64,000 nucleotides of DNA, from the NCBI RefSeq assembly GCF_005080865.1, contig NZ_CP034861.1, forward strand, positions 1 through 64,000, written 5' to 3'. The position numbers and the translations under genes were made by a program. Shown here piece by piece: positions 37,120 through 47,457 of this stretch. The notes under the pieces are model-generated. The model ran no database searches and was not told the origin of the DNA. It saw nothing but the letters and a program-made list of their open reading frames with translations. This stretch comes from Buchnera aphidicola (Muscaphis stroyani) (GTDB taxonomy: Bacteria; Pseudomonadota; Gammaproteobacteria; Enterobacterales; Enterobacteriaceae). Numbering within the stretch: the stretch's first letter is position 1; every line of letters begins with the position of its first letter.

Positions 37120-40100
37120 TTATTCATTTTCTAATTCAATGTTAATGCCTAATGATCGAATTTCTTTTAATAAAACATTAAAAGATTCTGGCATGCCGGG
37201 TTCCATTTGATGATTTCCATCTACAATGTTTTTATACATTTTAGTTCTACCGTTTACATCATCAGATTTGACAGTTAGCATCTCTTGTAATGTATACGAA
37301 GCTCCATATGCTTCTAATGCCCAAACTTCCATTTCACCAAAACGTTGCCCACCAAATTGAGCTTTTCCGCCTAATGGCTGCTGAGTAATTAAACTGTAGG
37401 ATCCAGTGGATCGAGCATGCATTTTATCATCAACTAAATGATTAAGTTTTAACATATACATATAACCTACAGTGACTGGTCGTTCAAATTTTTCTCCAGT
37501 TCTGCCATCAAAAAGATTAATTTGACCTGAAGAAGGAAGATCTGCAAATTTTAACATTTGTTTAATTTCATTTTCTTGAGCTCCATCGAATACTGGAGTA
37601 GAAATAGGAATTCCATGTCTTAAGTTTTTTGCTAAGCAAAGTATTTCTTTATCTGAAAATGTATCTAAATTAATTTTTTGTCTTAAATTTTCACCTAAAT
37701 CAAAAGTTTTTTGAATAAACTTTCTTAAATGAGATATTCTTTTTTGATTTTTTAGCATTTGATTGATTTTATCACCAATGCCTTTAGCAGCCATTCCCAA
37801 GTGTGTTTCCAATATTTGTCCGATGTTCATACGAGAAGGAACGCCTAGTGGATTTAAAACAATATCGACTGGTACTCCTTTCTCATCGTAAGGCATGTCT
37901 TCAATAGGATTAATTTTAGAAATTACTCCTTTATTACCATGCCTTCCTGCCATTTTATCACCAGGTTGAATTTGACGTTTAACGGCTAAATAGACTTTTA
38001 CTATTTTTAAAACTCCAGGAGCAAGATCATCTCCTTGTGTTATTTTTCGGCGTTTTAATTCAATTTTTTTTTCAAATTCTAATTTTAACTCACGGTGTTG
38101 TTTTAATAGTTCTTCTATTTCTTTTTTCTTTTCTTTTGGTTTTATTTCTATTGAAAACCATTTTTCATGTGATAACTGATTAAGTTGGTCAGATTTAACA
38201 CCTAGAGATAAAAGTGTTTTTTTTGTGTGATTAAATAAACTTAATTCAAATATTTTAAACTCTTCTGTAAGATCTTTTTTAGCTTGTTTTAATTGCATGT
38301 CTTCAATTTCTAATGTTCTTTTATCCTTTTTTACACCATCTCTTGTAAAAATTTGAACATCAATTACAGTTCCTGACACTCCGTTTGGAACTCTAAGAGA
38401 AGAATCTTTTACATCTGATGCTTTTTCCCCGAAAATGGCTCGGAGAAGCTTTTCTTCTGGTGTTAATTGTGTTTCTCCTTTTGGAGTAACTTTTCCTACA
38501 AGAATATCGCCCCCAGTTACTTCAGCTCCAATATAAACAATTCCAGATTCATCAAGTTTTGAAAGAGCGGCTTCACCTACATTAGGTATATCAGAACTTA
38601 TTTCTTCTGATCCTAGTTTAGTATCTCTGGATATACAAGATAGTTCTTGAATATGAATAGTAGTAAATCTATCTTCCTGAACAATTTTTTCAGATACTAA
38701 TATAGAGTCTTCAAAATTATATCCATTCCATGGCATAAATGCGACTCTCATATTTTGACCTAATGCTAATTCCCCTAAATCAGTAGAAGGTCCATCCGCT
38801 AAAACATCACTTTTTTCAATATTCTCATTAAGTTGGACGCATGGTTTTTGATTAATGCAGGTGTTTTGATTTGACCGAGTGTATTTAGTTAAGTTATAAA
38901 TATCAATTCCAGCTTCTCCAGCATGCATTTCTTGTTCATGTACTTTAATAACTATCCTTGATGCGTCAACATATTGAATTAAACCACCTCTTTTTGCTAC
39001 TACTGTTACTCCTGAATCAACAGCTACAGCTCTTTCCATTCCTGTTCCGACTAGAGGCTTGTCAGTTTTAAGAGTAGGTACAGCTTGACGTTGCATATTA
39101 GCTCCCATTAAAGCTCTATTTGCATCATCGTGTTCTAAAAAAGGAATCAAAGATGCTCCTACTGATACGATTTGTTGAGTGGATACATCCATATACTCGA
39201 CTTGATTGGAATTAAATAAACTAGATTCTCCTTTGTGTCGACAAGTAACTAAATCATCAGTAAAATAACCTTTTTTATCAAGATTAGTATTTGCTTGAGC
39301 AATGATATAATTACCTTCTTCTATGGCAGACAAATAATTAATCTCTTTAGTAACTAGTCTATCTCGTACTTTTCGATAAGGTGTTTCTAAAAAACCATAT
39401 GAATTTGTTCGAGCGTATACTGATAAAGAGTTAATTAATCCAATATTAGGTCCTTCTGGAGTTTCTATGGGACATACTCGTCCATAGTGAGTAGGGTGCA
39501 CATCTCTTACTTCGAATCCTGCTCTTTCTCTTGTTAACCCTCCTAATCCTAATGCTGAAATACGTCTTTTATGCGTGATTTCTGATAAAGGGTTATTTTG
39601 ATCCATAAATTGAGATAATTGACTAGAACCAAAAAATTCTTTAACAGCTGCTGATATTGGTTTTGCGTTAATCATATCTTGAGGCATAAGAGTATCTGCA
39701 TCACCAATAGACAATCTTTCTTTTACGGCTCTCTCTACTCTAACTAATCCTATTCTAAATTGATTTTCTGCCATCTCTCCAACTGATCTAATTCTTCGAT
39801 TACCTAAATGATCAATGTCATCTACTTCACCTTTTCCATTTCTAATCGAAACTAATTTTTTAATTACATCAATGATATCTTCTTTTTCTAATGTATTAGA
39901 TCCTTTAATCTTTGATCGAAGAAGAGATCTATTAAATTTCATTCGACCTACAGACGAAAGATCATATCTGTCTTCAGAGAAAAATAAATTTTCAAATAAA
40001 TTTTCTGCAGCTTCTTTTGTTGGAGGCTCTCCAGGTCTCATCACGCGATAAATTTCTATTAAAGCATTTGTTCGATCACTGATAGAATCAATTCGTAATG

Positions 40101-41148
40101 TTTCAGAAATATATGGTCCATGATCTAAATCGTTTGTAAATAACGTTTCAATAGATAAAAATTTTAACTTTTGAATTTTTTTTAACACTTCTAAAGATAA
40201 TTCTGTATTAGCTAAAATGATTGTTTCATTTGTATTTTTATCTAAGTAGGTTTTAGATACAATTCTACCTAAAATATACTCAACTGGAACATCAATTAGT
40301 GTTATTTTTTGATTTTTGAGATTCTGGATGTGTTTAGCTGTAATACGACGACCTTTTTCTATATAAATTGTTCCGTTTTTTTCAATATTGAATGAAGCAG
40401 TTTCTCCTCTTAATCTTTCAGGAATTAATTGCAGTTGTATCTTGTTGTCTGTCATGATAAAAATATTTTTTTCAAAAAATAAATCTAATATTTCTTCCGT
40501 GTTGTAATTTAAAGCCCTTAAAATAATACTGACTGGAAGTTTTCTTCTTCTATCAATTCTCACAAATAAATTATCTTTAGGATCAAACTCAAAATCTAAC
40601 CAAGAACCTCGGTATGGAATTATTCGTGCGTTGTATAAAACTTTTCCTGAAGAGTGTGTTTTTCCTTTATCGCTATCAAAAAAAACTCCTGGACTTCTAT
40701 GTAGTTGAGAGACAACTACTCTTTCTGTACCATTTATTATAAATGTTCCATTATCGGTCATTAGAGGAATTTCGCCCATATAAACTTCTTGCTCTTTAAT
40801 GTCTTTAACAGTAGATTCTGATATATCTCTTTCATAAATGACAAGTCTTAACTTTACTCTTAATGGAGCAGAGTAAGTTGCTCCTCTTATTTGACATTCT
40901 TTAACATCAAATATTGAGTCTCCTAAACGATAGCTAACATACTGAAGTTCAGAATTTTTATTATAACTTTTTATAGGAAATACAGATCTAAATGCTGCTT
41001 CTAATCCGTTCTGACCTTTTATATCGGGTTTAATAAAGTTTTTGAAAGAATCTAGTTGAATTGAAAGAAGATATGGTATATCTAAAACTTGAGGACGTTT
41101 TCCAAAATCTTTACGAATGCGTTTTTTTTCAGTATAAGAGTAGATCAT
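37120..41148 (-). CDS. rpoB: RNA polymerase beta subunit
   Basis: Catalytic core subunit of RNA polymerase. The product is 1342 residues, exactly the E. coli length. The rifampicin-pocket block [20 protein letters not shown] is wild type as in E. coli, but residue 535, Pro in E. coli and most bacteria, is Leu here (codon 39544-39546). [23 protein letters not shown] and the C-terminal [18 protein letters not shown] are intact. AGGA lies eight bases before the start. The rplL-rpoB attenuator is just upstream at 41318-41348. Confidence 0.98.
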   Translation of the reverse strand: MIYSYTEKKRIRKDFGKRPQVLDIPYLLSIQLDSFKNFIKPDIKGQNGLEAAFRSVFPIKSYNKNSELQYVSYRLGDSIFDVKECQIRGATYSAPLRVKLRLVIYERDISESTVKDIKEQEVYMGEIPLMTDNGTFIINGTERVVVSQLHRSPGVFFDSDKGKTHSSGKVLYNARIIPYRGSWLDFEFDPKDNLFVRIDRRRKLPVSIILRALNYNTEEILDLFFEKNIFIMTDNKIQLQLIPERLRGETASFNIEKNGTIYIEKGRRITAKHIQNLKNQKITLIDVPVEYILGRIVSKTYLDKNTNETIILANTELSLEVLKKIQKLKFLSIETLFTNDLDHGPYISETLRIDSISDRTNALIEIYRVMRPGEPPTKEAAENLFENLFFSEDRYDLSSVGRMKFNRSLLRSKIKGSNTLEKEDIIDVIKKLVSIRNGKGEVDDIDHLGNRRIRSVGEMAENQFRIGLVRVERAVKERLSIGDADTLMPQDMINAKPISAAVKEFFGSSQLSQFMDQNNPLSEITHKRRISALGLGGLTRERAGFEVRDVHPTHYGRVCPIETPEGPNIGLINSLSVYARTNSYGFLETPYRKVRDRLVTKEINYLSAIEEGNYIIAQANTNLDKKGYFTDDLVTCRHKGESSLFNSNQVEYMDVSTQQIVSVGASLIPFLEHDDANRALMGANMQRQAVPTLKTDKPLVGTGMERAVAVDSGVTVVAKRGGLIQYVDASRIVIKVHEQEMHAGEAGIDIYNLTKYTRSNQNTCINQKPCVQLNENIEKSDVLADGPSTDLGELALGQNMRVAFMPWNGYNFEDSILVSEKIVQEDRFTTIHIQELSCISRDTKLGSEEISSDIPNVGEAALSKLDESGIVYIGAEVTGGDILVGKVTPKGETQLTPEEKLLRAIFGEKASDVKDSSLRVPNGVSGTVIDVQIFTRDGVKKDKRTLEIEDMQLKQAKKDLTEEFKIFELSLFNHTKKTLLSLGVKSDQLNQLSHEKWFSIEIKPKEKKKEIEELLKQHRELKLEFEKKIELKRRKITQGDDLAPGVLKIVKVYLAVKRQIQPGDKMAGRHGNKGVISKINPIEDMPYDEKGVPVDIVLNPLGVPSRMNIGQILETHLGMAAKGIGDKINQMLKNQKRISHLRKFIQKTFDLGENLRQKINLDTFSDKEILCLAKNLRHGIPISTPVFDGAQENEIKQMLKFADLPSSGQINLFDGRTGEKFERPVTVGYMYMLKLNHLVDDKMHARSTGSYSLITQQPLGGKAQFGGQRFGEMEVWALEAYGASYTLQEMLTVKSDDVNGRTKMYKNIVDGNHQMEPGMPESFNVLLKEIRSLGINIELENE

Positions 41149-41317
41149 GGGGGTTCCTAAGCTCTCTAAAAGATAAGTGTATTCTGAATATATTATTTTT
41201 TTGTCTGAAGGGAGGGAGCATTTATGTCTAATTTATTTTTAAAGATAATTAAATTTTTTAAAAGATTATTTTCTTAAAATTAAAAATTTTTACAGAAAAT
41301 AATATAACTTTTTGATT

Positions 41318-41348
41318 AAAAAGGCTGGCGAGTTACAGTCACCAGCCT
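41318..41348 (-). terminator. rplL-rpoB attenuator
   Basis: On the minus strand AGGCTGGTGA pairs with TCGCCAGCCT (complements of 41339-41348 and 41322-41331) in a ten-pair stem including one G-U, then TTTTT. E. coli has a very similar hairpin (GGCTGGTGACT...) at the same place, where it stops a large part of transcription before rpoBC so that ribosomal protein mRNA exceeds polymerase mRNA. The G-U pair exists only on the minus strand, confirming orientation. Confidence 0.8.
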
Positions 41349-41391
41349 CTCTTAGAAAGTTAATTAAATTGTATTGCGCACAATAATTTGT

Positions 41392-41760
41392 TTATTTAAT
41401 TTCGATTTCAGCACCAACATCTTCTAATTTTTTTTTGAGTGATTCTGCATCTGTTTTACTTAAGTTTTCTTTTAAAACAGTTGGAGCTGATTCTACTAAA
41501 TCTTTAGCTTCTTTTAGTCCTAAACCAGTTGCGCTCCGAACAGTTTTAATTACTGGAACTTTGTTTGGTCCAACAACTTTTAGAAAAACATCAAATTCTG
41601 TTTTTTCTTCAGCTGGTTTTTTTTCGTGGTCATTTCCAGAATGTGAAGATATATTAGCAGAAACTCCAAATTTTTTTTCCATTTCTGAGATAAGTTCTAC
41701 TATATTCATAACAGACATTTCTGATACAGCGTCCAAAATTTGCTCTTTAGTTATAGACAT
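41392..41760 (-). CDS. rplL: 50S ribosomal protein L7/L12
   Basis: Forms the flexible stalk that recruits translation factors to the ribosome. The product is 122 residues (E. coli 121). The N-terminal dimer domain ([23 protein letters not shown]) is followed by a short hinge with lysines replacing part of the usual alanine-rich linker. The C-terminal domain has [12 protein letters not shown] and ends in GAEIEIK. It comes 63 bases after rplJ. Confidence 0.96.
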   Translation of the reverse strand: MSITKEQILDAVSEMSVMNIVELISEMEKKFGVSANISSHSGNDHEKKPAEEKTEFDVFLKVVGPNKVPVIKTVRSATGLGLKEAKDLVESAPTVLKENLSKTDAESLKKKLEDVGAEIEIK

Positions 41761-41823
41761 GACAACACTTCCTGATAAATAATAGAATTATTTTAGATAT
41801 TATTAAAGTACAAAATAAATTTT

Positions 41824-42321
41824 TTAAGAGATTTCTTTTTTCTTTTTTATAGCAGATAATATATAAACAAATTTTCCAGCAGCTGACATTTTTAACGTAA
41901 TCAAAAGTTTAGTGATTGCTTCTTTATGAGTAGGCATTTCTGCAAGTTGATTAATTTCTAACATTGAGAGTAATTTACCTTCAAAAGCAGCTCCTGTAAT
42001 TTTGAATTGATCATTTTTCATTGAAAATTTTTTAAATAATCTTGCTCCACTTCCAGGATGGTTCATTGAGTAAGCGATGAAAGTAGATCCTTTTATTTTT
42101 TTTTTTAAACATTCAAAAGCAGTGTTTTGAATTGCTAAAGTTAATAAAGTATTGCGAACAATACTCATATATACTCCGACTTTTCGTCCAGATTTTCGAA
42201 GCTGATTCATTTTGTTTACAGAGATACCTTGAGAATTAGCAGTGATAGCTGATAATGCTACGTTTGATATTTTATTAATTTTGGAGACAATATTTTTTTT
42301 TGTATCAAGACTTAATGCCAT
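41824..42321 (-). CDS. rplJ: 50S ribosomal protein L10
   Basis: Base of the L7/L12 stalk. The product is 165 residues, the E. coli length: ALSLDTKKNIVSKIN at the N-terminus and VYMSIVRNTLL near residue 50. It ends in a short basic tail (AIKKKKEIS) rather than the alanine-rich E. coli end. In E. coli L10 with L12 represses its own mRNA through a leader structure; the 255-base spacer upstream here (42322-42576) is A/T-rich and I cannot recognise that site. Confidence 0.95.
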   Translation of the reverse strand: MALSLDTKKNIVSKINKISNVALSAITANSQGISVNKMNQLRKSGRKVGVYMSIVRNTLLTLAIQNTAFECLKKKIKGSTFIAYSMNHPGSGARLFKKFSMKNDQFKITGAAFEGKLLSMLEINQLAEMPTHKEAITKLLITLKMSAAGKFVYILSAIKKKKEIS

Positions 42322-42576
42322 GTATCGGATTCTCCTATGTTGTTTCGAGAGAAATGATTTTTAATTTTTTAAGATAATAAAAAATATTTTTGACAGTAAT
42401 GAGTTTTTAAAATATGTTTTAGTATTGTATTATCGTTCTTGTAAAAAATTTTTTAATGAAACACTATTATAAATAGATTTTAACAATATTTTTTTGATTC
42501 AAAATTAACTTTGGATTTTTGAAACAATGGGGTTTTTATTATAAACAATTTTTTTATTGTAAAAAAAATAAATTAA

Positions 42577-43272
42577 CTATAAAGTTAAACTAGATTGATC
42601 AATAATTAAACCAAAGCCCATAGTAGTTGATAGTACTATTTTCTTAATGTATATTCCTTTTGATTTTGGTGGTTTTGATTTTTTTATTGAAGATACAAAA
42701 CAGTTAAAGTTTTCTTTTATTTTGTTTTCATCAAAATTAATTCTTCCAATCGTAGAATGAACAATTCCATTTTTGTCGTTACGATAGTGAATCTGCCCAT
42801 TTTTTGCATTTTTAACCGCTTCTGAAATATTATTCGTAACTGTTCCTGATTTTAGGCTTGGCATTAATCCTCTAGGTCCTAGTATATGACCTAATTTCAT
42901 TACTGTTTTCATAGCATCAGAAGAAGCAATAGCTGCTTCAAAATTCACACCTTCTATATTTATTTTTTCACATAATTCTTCCATTCCAACCAGTTCTGCT
43001 CCTGCATTTTTTGCTATTTGAACATTTTCGCCTTGAGTAAATACAGCAACTCGGGTGAATCGGCCAACACCATGAGGCAATATTATAGAATCTCTGATAT
43101 TTTGATCAGATTTTTTAGGATCTATTCCTAAATTAATCGATACATCAATACTTTCTATAAAGCGTACTACAGATGATTTTTTTAATAATTTAATCGACTC
43201 ATCGATGCTGTATAATTTTTTTAAATCAATTAATTTTTTTGTTTTTTTTCTTCTTTTAGTCAGTTTTTTCAT
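42577..43272 (-). CDS. rplA: 50S ribosomal protein L1
   Basis: Protein of the L1 stalk; in E. coli it also represses translation of the L11-L1 mRNA. The ATG at 43272 gives MKKLTKR, matching the family N-terminus after GAGG, and 231 residues (E. coli 234). The central [21 protein letters not shown] block and [15 protein letters not shown] are diagnostic. The start lies inside the 3' end of rplK: the two genes overlap by 17 bases (43256-43272), unlike the spaced genes of E. coli. Confidence 0.96.
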   Translation of the reverse strand: MKKLTKRRKKTKKLIDLKKLYSIDESIKLLKKSSVVRFIESIDVSINLGIDPKKSDQNIRDSIILPHGVGRFTRVAVFTQGENVQIAKNAGAELVGMEELCEKINIEGVNFEAAIASSDAMKTVMKLGHILGPRGLMPSLKSGTVTNNISEAVKNAKNGQIHYRNDKNGIVHSTIGRINFDENKIKENFNCFVSSIKKSKPPKSKGIYIKKIVLSTTMGFGLIIDQSSLTL

Positions 43273-43702
43273 TATACGCCTCAATGATCAAACCTATAGA
43301 TTTGGCAGTTCCTTCAATAGAACGCATTATATTTTCAATATTAGAACCAGTCATATCTTTACTTTTTATGACTGCTATTTCCTTTATTTGAGATTGAGTT
43401 ATTTTTCCAATTTGTTCTATTTTAGGCTTTTTAGATCCTAATTTAACTCCCGCTGCTTTTTTTAATAATACAGATGCTGGTGGTGTTTTTGTTATAAATG
43501 TAAATGAACGATCTGAATAAACTGTAATAATGACAGGTATAGGAAGTCCTTTTTCTATAGATTCTGTTTGTAAATTAAAAGATTTGCAAAATTCCATAAT
43601 ATTCACGCCTTTTTGACCTAAAGCAGGGCCAATAGGTGGGCTTGGGTTTGCCATTCCAGCTGCTACTTGAAGCTTAATATAAGACTGTATTTTTTTAGCC
43701 AT
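43256..43702 (-). CDS. rplK: 50S ribosomal protein L11
   Basis: Binds the GTPase-centre rRNA of the large subunit. The ATG at 43702 gives [20 protein letters not shown], aligned with E. coli, and 148 residues (E. coli 142). The upstream in-frame extension is not supported. The C-terminus passes the usual GLVVED-like end and runs on for about six residues (AYNEKTD), overlapping the rplA start by 17 bases, so the ancestral stop seems to have been lost. Confidence 0.95.
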   Translation of the reverse strand: MAKKIQSYIKLQVAAGMANPSPPIGPALGQKGVNIMEFCKSFNLQTESIEKGLPIPVIITVYSDRSFTFITKTPPASVLLKKAAGVKLGSKKPKIEQIGKITQSQIKEIAVIKSKDMTGSNIENIMRSIEGTAKSIGLIIEAYNEKTD

Positions 43703-43754
43703 TTTTATTATTCTCTTAACTGAAATTATATTTTGCAAAAAAATTTAATTATTT

Positions 43755-44300
43755 TTAACTTTTTTCTACTTGTCGAAAATCAAGTTCGACTGGCGTGGAT
43801 CTTCCGAAGATAGAAACAGATACTTTTAATCTGCTTTTTTCATAATCCACTTCTTCTACTATTCCGTTAAAATCTGAAAAAGGTCCGTCGTTAACACGAA
43901 TCATTTCTCCTGGTTCAAAAAGAGTTTTTGGTCTCGGTTTATCCCCAATTTGACGCATTCTATTAATAATAGTTTGAACTTCTTGATCACTAATAGGAGA
44001 TGGTTTATCTGATTTTCCACCTATAAAACCTAACACTCTAGGAATATTTCTAATTAAATGCCAAGTTGTGTCAGTCATGATCATTTGAATTAAAACGTAT
44101 CCAGGAAAGAATTTATATTCGCTTTTTCGACGTTGACCGCCTCTAATTTCAACGACTTCTTCAGAAGGAACCATCACTTCTCCAAACAAATTTTCTATTT
44201 TATTTAATTTTACATGTTCTCGTATTGATTGTGCTACACGACTTTCGAATCCAGAAAAAGCTTGTAATACATACCATCTTTTTTTTTGACTCTCACGCAT
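43755..44300 (-). CDS. nusG: transcription termination/antitermination factor NusG
   Basis: Elongation factor that couples RNA polymerase to Rho or the ribosome. The product is 181 residues, the E. coli length. The NGN domain contains [17 protein letters not shown] and PGYVLIQM. The KOW domain contains [22 protein letters not shown]. It begins two bases after the secE stop, so the pair forms a tight operon as in E. coli. Confidence 0.98.
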   Translation of the reverse strand: MRESQKKRWYVLQAFSGFESRVAQSIREHVKLNKIENLFGEVMVPSEEVVEIRGGQRRKSEYKFFPGYVLIQMIMTDTTWHLIRNIPRVLGFIGGKSDKPSPISDQEVQTIINRMRQIGDKPRPKTLFEPGEMIRVNDGPFSDFNGIVEEVDYEKSRLKVSVSIFGRSTPVELDFRQVEKS

Positions 44301-44302
44301 CT

Positions 44303-44686
44303 TTAGAACCTTAAACGAATTATAAATGCTATTAAACGAAATATAATGCTATCTAAACTCCATAAAAGTATAGATATTAAAATTGTTACAAAAATAATAG
44401 CGCATGTAGTGTATAAAGTTTCTTTATATTCAGGCCATATTATTTTTTGAATTTCCATTTTAGACGCATTTATATATGAATATATATTTTTTCCTTTTTC
44501 TGTAGAAAATGCAACCCTAACAGCGCAAAGAACTAAAAAAGACATAATAATTAAATGGATAAAAAACTTTAATTTACCGCAGTATTGACTTATAATAAAA
44601 TATAAAAAAATCAGTATAATTAAAGAAATCCATTTCATCTTTTCTAAAATTTTAGATTTTTTTTGATTATTCGTATTAGTATTCAT
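44303..44686 (-). CDS. secE: preprotein translocase subunit SecE
   Basis: Small essential subunit of the SecYEG channel. The product is 127 residues, the E. coli length, with three predicted membrane helices (about residues 17-35, 41-60 and 92-115). The conserved amphipathic stretch ([20 protein letters not shown], residues 71-90) lies before the last helix. In E. coli tufB precedes secE; here the nearest upstream gene is tRNA-Thr. Confidence 0.95.
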   Translation of the reverse strand: MNTNTNNQKKSKILEKMKWISLIILIFLYFIISQYCGKLKFFIHLIIMSFLVLCAVRVAFSTEKGKNIYSYINASKMEIQKIIWPEYKETLYTTCAIIFVTILISILLWSLDSIIFRLIAFIIRLRF

Positions 44687-44970
44687 TTTTTTCTCGAAAT
44701 TATAAAATAATGATAAAAATATATTTTATTTTTTTAATTTTAACCTATTTTATCGCTATAAATTTTCAGGATAAAAAATTAATTTTTTTATAATTTTAAA
44801 AAGAATAAGAATAAAACTATTAATTTAGAATAGAATTTTGCTAATATGAAGTATTAGAATGTAGAAAATCTTAAAACAAAATCAATAGGCGAGGTTTATG
44901 GTGTAATGATCTTACATTTTTTTGATAAAAATTGAACTTTTACTTTTAACATAAAAAATTTATAAAAGCA
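44687..44970. other. spacer where tufB lies in E. coli
   Basis: About 284 bases between tRNA-Thr and secE. In E. coli tufB sits here. I find no elongation factor Tu coding sequence or fragment. The spacer presumably carries a secE promoter, but no hexamer pair is convincing. Confidence 0.5.
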
Positions 44971-45046
44971 TGGTGCTGATACCCAGGTTTGAACTGGGGA
45001 CCTCGCCCTTACCAAGGGCGTGCTCTACCGACTGAGCCATATCAGC
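44971..45046 (-). tRNA. thrT: tRNA-Thr (GGT)
   Basis: A 76-base cloverleaf on the minus strand, closely matching E. coli thrT: acceptor GCTGATA/TATCAGC, anticodon loop CTTGGTA with anticodon GGT, T arm CCCAG-TTCAAAC-CTGGG. The 3' CCA is encoded (complement of 44971-44973), unlike the other tRNA genes in this window. Confidence 0.97.
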
Positions 45047-45057
45047 TTTTATTTTTG

Positions 45058-45129
<72 letters not shown>

Positions 45130-45144
45130 TTTGGATTTTTTGAT

Positions 45145-45226
45145 TGGTGGGAGAAGGATTCGAACCTTCGAAGTCTATGACGGCAGATTTACAGTCTGCT
45201 CCCTTTGTCCGCTCGGGAACCCCACC
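45145..45226 (-). tRNA. tyrU: tRNA-Tyr (GTA)
   Basis: An 82-base gene with the long variable arm typical of tRNA-Tyr (CGTCATAGACTT region) and anticodon loop CTGTAAA with anticodon GTA. Acceptor GGTGGGG pairs with TCCCACC, leaving a G-U as the last pair. The discriminator A is followed by ATC, so CCA is not encoded. Corresponds to E. coli tyrU. Confidence 0.96.
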
Positions 45227-45247
45227 TTTTAAAAAATAATTGTTATA

Positions 45248-45320
<73 letters not shown>

Positions 45321-45360
45321 TATTTTATAATTAATGTATTATTAAGTGTTATTGCTACCT

Positions 45361-45388
45361 ATTATATAATTTTTAATTAGTATTGCAA
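45361..45388 (-). promoter_or_regulatory. putative promoter of the thrU-tyrU-glyT-thrT cluster
   Basis: On the minus strand TTGCAA (complement of 45383-45388) and a perfect TATAAT (complement of 45361-45366) are 16 bp apart, about 40 bases before the first tRNA. No G+C-rich discriminator, typical of stringently controlled E. coli tRNA promoters, is evident. Confidence 0.6.
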
Positions 45389-45480
45389 GTTTTTTATAAA
45401 AAAAATTATATTTAATAATTTTTTCAAAACTGATTTTTTTAAAATGTATGATTTTAAAAAAGTATATAAACTTTTTAAAA

Positions 45481-46494
45481 TTATCTGATAAAATCTATTT
45501 CTGGTTGAAGGAATATGTTAAATTTTTTCAAAATACATATTGTTATTATTTTTGATAATTTTAAAATTTCTAGACCTGTTGCATTTTTTCGGTTAATTAA
45601 TATAAGTTTTTGTTTTTTATAAATTTCTGCATCACCGATATGAATATTTTTAAACCTGTATTTTTCAATTAACCATGCAGCAGAAATTTTTACTAAACCA
45701 TTTTTTTGTAAATGCATTGGAATATTAGTGTATAAAGATGTAAGTTTTTTTAATTTTTTTTTCGAAATAATTGGATTTTTAAAGAAACTTCCAGCGCTTC
45801 CTGTTTTTTTAGGATTAGGAAGCTTATTTCTTCTTAAATAGCATATATAATTAAAAATAGAATATGGAGTAATATTTGTGCACTTTATTTTTTTTTTAAA
45901 TGAATGGAAAATAATTGGATTCCATATTTTTGATAGTTTTATACCAACTGAAATAATTGCGTATCCATATTTGTACTGATGTTTAAAAATACTATTTCGA
46001 TAAGAAAACTTGCATTCATTTTTATATATTCTTTTAATAGAATTATCATTCAAAGATAAAACATCTACGTATTGACATACATTTTTTAGCTCTGCTCCAT
46101 AAGCTCCAATGTTTTGAATTGCAGCAGACCCTACGCATCCTGGAATTAATGCTAAATTTTCTAACCCAAAAAATCCTATTCTTAAAGAATATTTTACTAA
46201 ATCATTCCATTTTTCTCCTGAATAGACATGTAATAGACAAGTCTTTTTTTTTTCTGTTACTATAATTCCTTTGATACGATTAATTACTACTATTCCTTGA
46301 TAGTTTTTCAAAAAGAGAACATTACTTCCTTCACCTAAGATAATAAAAGGAATGGAATAAAATTTACATGTATTCCATACATTAATCAGTGATTGAATTG
46401 TTTTTACAAAAACAATTTTTTTTGCCGTTACATTAATTTTAAATGTATTTAACTTTTTTAAAGATTCGTAAGAGAAATATTTTTTTTTAAACAT
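45481..46494 (-). CDS. murB: UDP-N-acetylenolpyruvoylglucosamine reductase
   Basis: FAD enzyme that makes UDP-N-acetylmuramate for peptidoglycan. The product is 337 residues (E. coli 342). The FAD-binding ILGEGSNVLF and LIPGCVGSAAIQNIGAYG, the SYRNSIFK arginine, the catalytic serine in GSAGSFFKNP, and the glutamate in PEIDFI near the C-terminus are all present, so it should be active. birA, its E. coli neighbour, is absent. Its retention suggests some cell-wall synthesis persists. Confidence 0.95.
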   Translation of the reverse strand: MFKKKYFSYESLKKLNTFKINVTAKKIVFVKTIQSLINVWNTCKFYSIPFIILGEGSNVLFLKNYQGIVVINRIKGIIVTEKKKTCLLHVYSGEKWNDLVKYSLRIGFFGLENLALIPGCVGSAAIQNIGAYGAELKNVCQYVDVLSLNDNSIKRIYKNECKFSYRNSIFKHQYKYGYAIISVGIKLSKIWNPIIFHSFKKKIKCTNITPYSIFNYICYLRRNKLPNPKKTGSAGSFFKNPIISKKKLKKLTSLYTNIPMHLQKNGLVKISAAWLIEKYRFKNIHIGDAEIYKKQKLILINRKNATGLEILKLSKIITICILKKFNIFLQPEIDFIR

Positions 46495-46575
46495 TTAATT
46501 TATATAAAAGTGTTTTAGTTTTTATGTCAATTATAAGAAATTAAATATTAATTAAATATAATTATGGAGTTTTAA

Positions 46576-47457
46576 ATGAAAAATTATCACAAATATCACC
46601 AGGATATTTTAAATCAAAAATTAGAAAATTATCAGAATATTATTCAATGTTCTTTTGAATTTTTTCCTCCTAAAAATTTAATTGCAGAAAAAAGATTATG
46701 GTCTTCAGTAAATGAAATATCTTCTTTAAAACCAAATTTCTTTTCTGTCACTTATGGCGCTAATAGTGGAGAAAGAAACAAAACACATCATTTTGTAAAA
46801 AAAATTAATCAGATCACAGGAGTGATAACAGCGCCACATCTTACTTGTATTGATACTACTTCAAATCAACTAAGAAAAATAGCTAAGAATTATTGGGATG
46901 ATGGTATTAAGCACATAGTGGCATTAAGAGGGGACACTCTAAATAAGAATTATCAACATAAGATGTATGCATTAGATCTAGTAGTTTTATTGAAAAAAAT
47001 TGCTGATTTTGATATATCTGTTGCTGCTTATCCAGAATTACATCCAGAATCGAAAAATATTCAATCTGAAATATTTTATTTGAAGAATAAAATTGATGCG
47101 GGAGCAAGTAGAGCTATCACTCAATTTTTTTTTGAAATTGAGAGTTATTTGCGTTTTCGAGATGCTTGTGTTAAAAATGGAATACAAGTTGATATTATAC
47201 CAGGTATTTTACCAATTTCTAATTTTCAGCAGATAAAGCGTTTTTCTAGTATAACTAACGTTCATATTCCAAAGTGGATATTTAAAATGTTTGATGGATC
47301 AGAAAATAATTTGATGACTCAAAAAATAATAGGTTCTAGTATAGCAATAGATATTGTAAAAAATTTATGTCATGAAGGAGTAAAAAATTTTCATTTTTAT
47401 ACTTTAAATCAATCTGATATGGCATATTCTATTTGTCATATTTTAGGGTTAAAATAA
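46576..47457 (+). CDS. metF: 5,10-methylenetetrahydrofolate reductase
   Basis: Reduces methylene-THF to methyl-THF, the methyl donor used by MetE (27936). The product is 293 residues (E. coli 296). CSFEFFPPKN (E. coli VSFEFFPPRT) near residue 26 carries the catalytic glutamate. VTYGANSGE, APHLTCID, IVALRGD and AITQFFFEIESYLRF follow in family order. ATGGAG precedes the start. It is followed by a gene-free 794-base spacer. Confidence 0.97.
   Translation: MKNYHKYHQDILNQKLENYQNIIQCSFEFFPPKNLIAEKRLWSSVNEISSLKPNFFSVTYGANSGERNKTHHFVKKINQITGVITAPHLTCIDTTSNQLRKIAKNYWDDGIKHIVALRGDTLNKNYQHKMYALDLVVLLKKIADFDISVAAYPELHPESKNIQSEIFYLKNKIDAGASRAITQFFFEIESYLRFRDACVKNGIQVDIIPGILPISNFQQIKRFSSITNVHIPKWIFKMFDGSENNLMTQKIIGSSIAIDIVKNLCHEGVKNFHFYTLNQSDMAYSICHILGLK

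Noticed and set aside
39815-40051. Open frames antisense to rpoB, rpoC and other long genes
   Set aside because: They mirror conserved coding sequence, have no ribosome binding sites and resemble no known protein.
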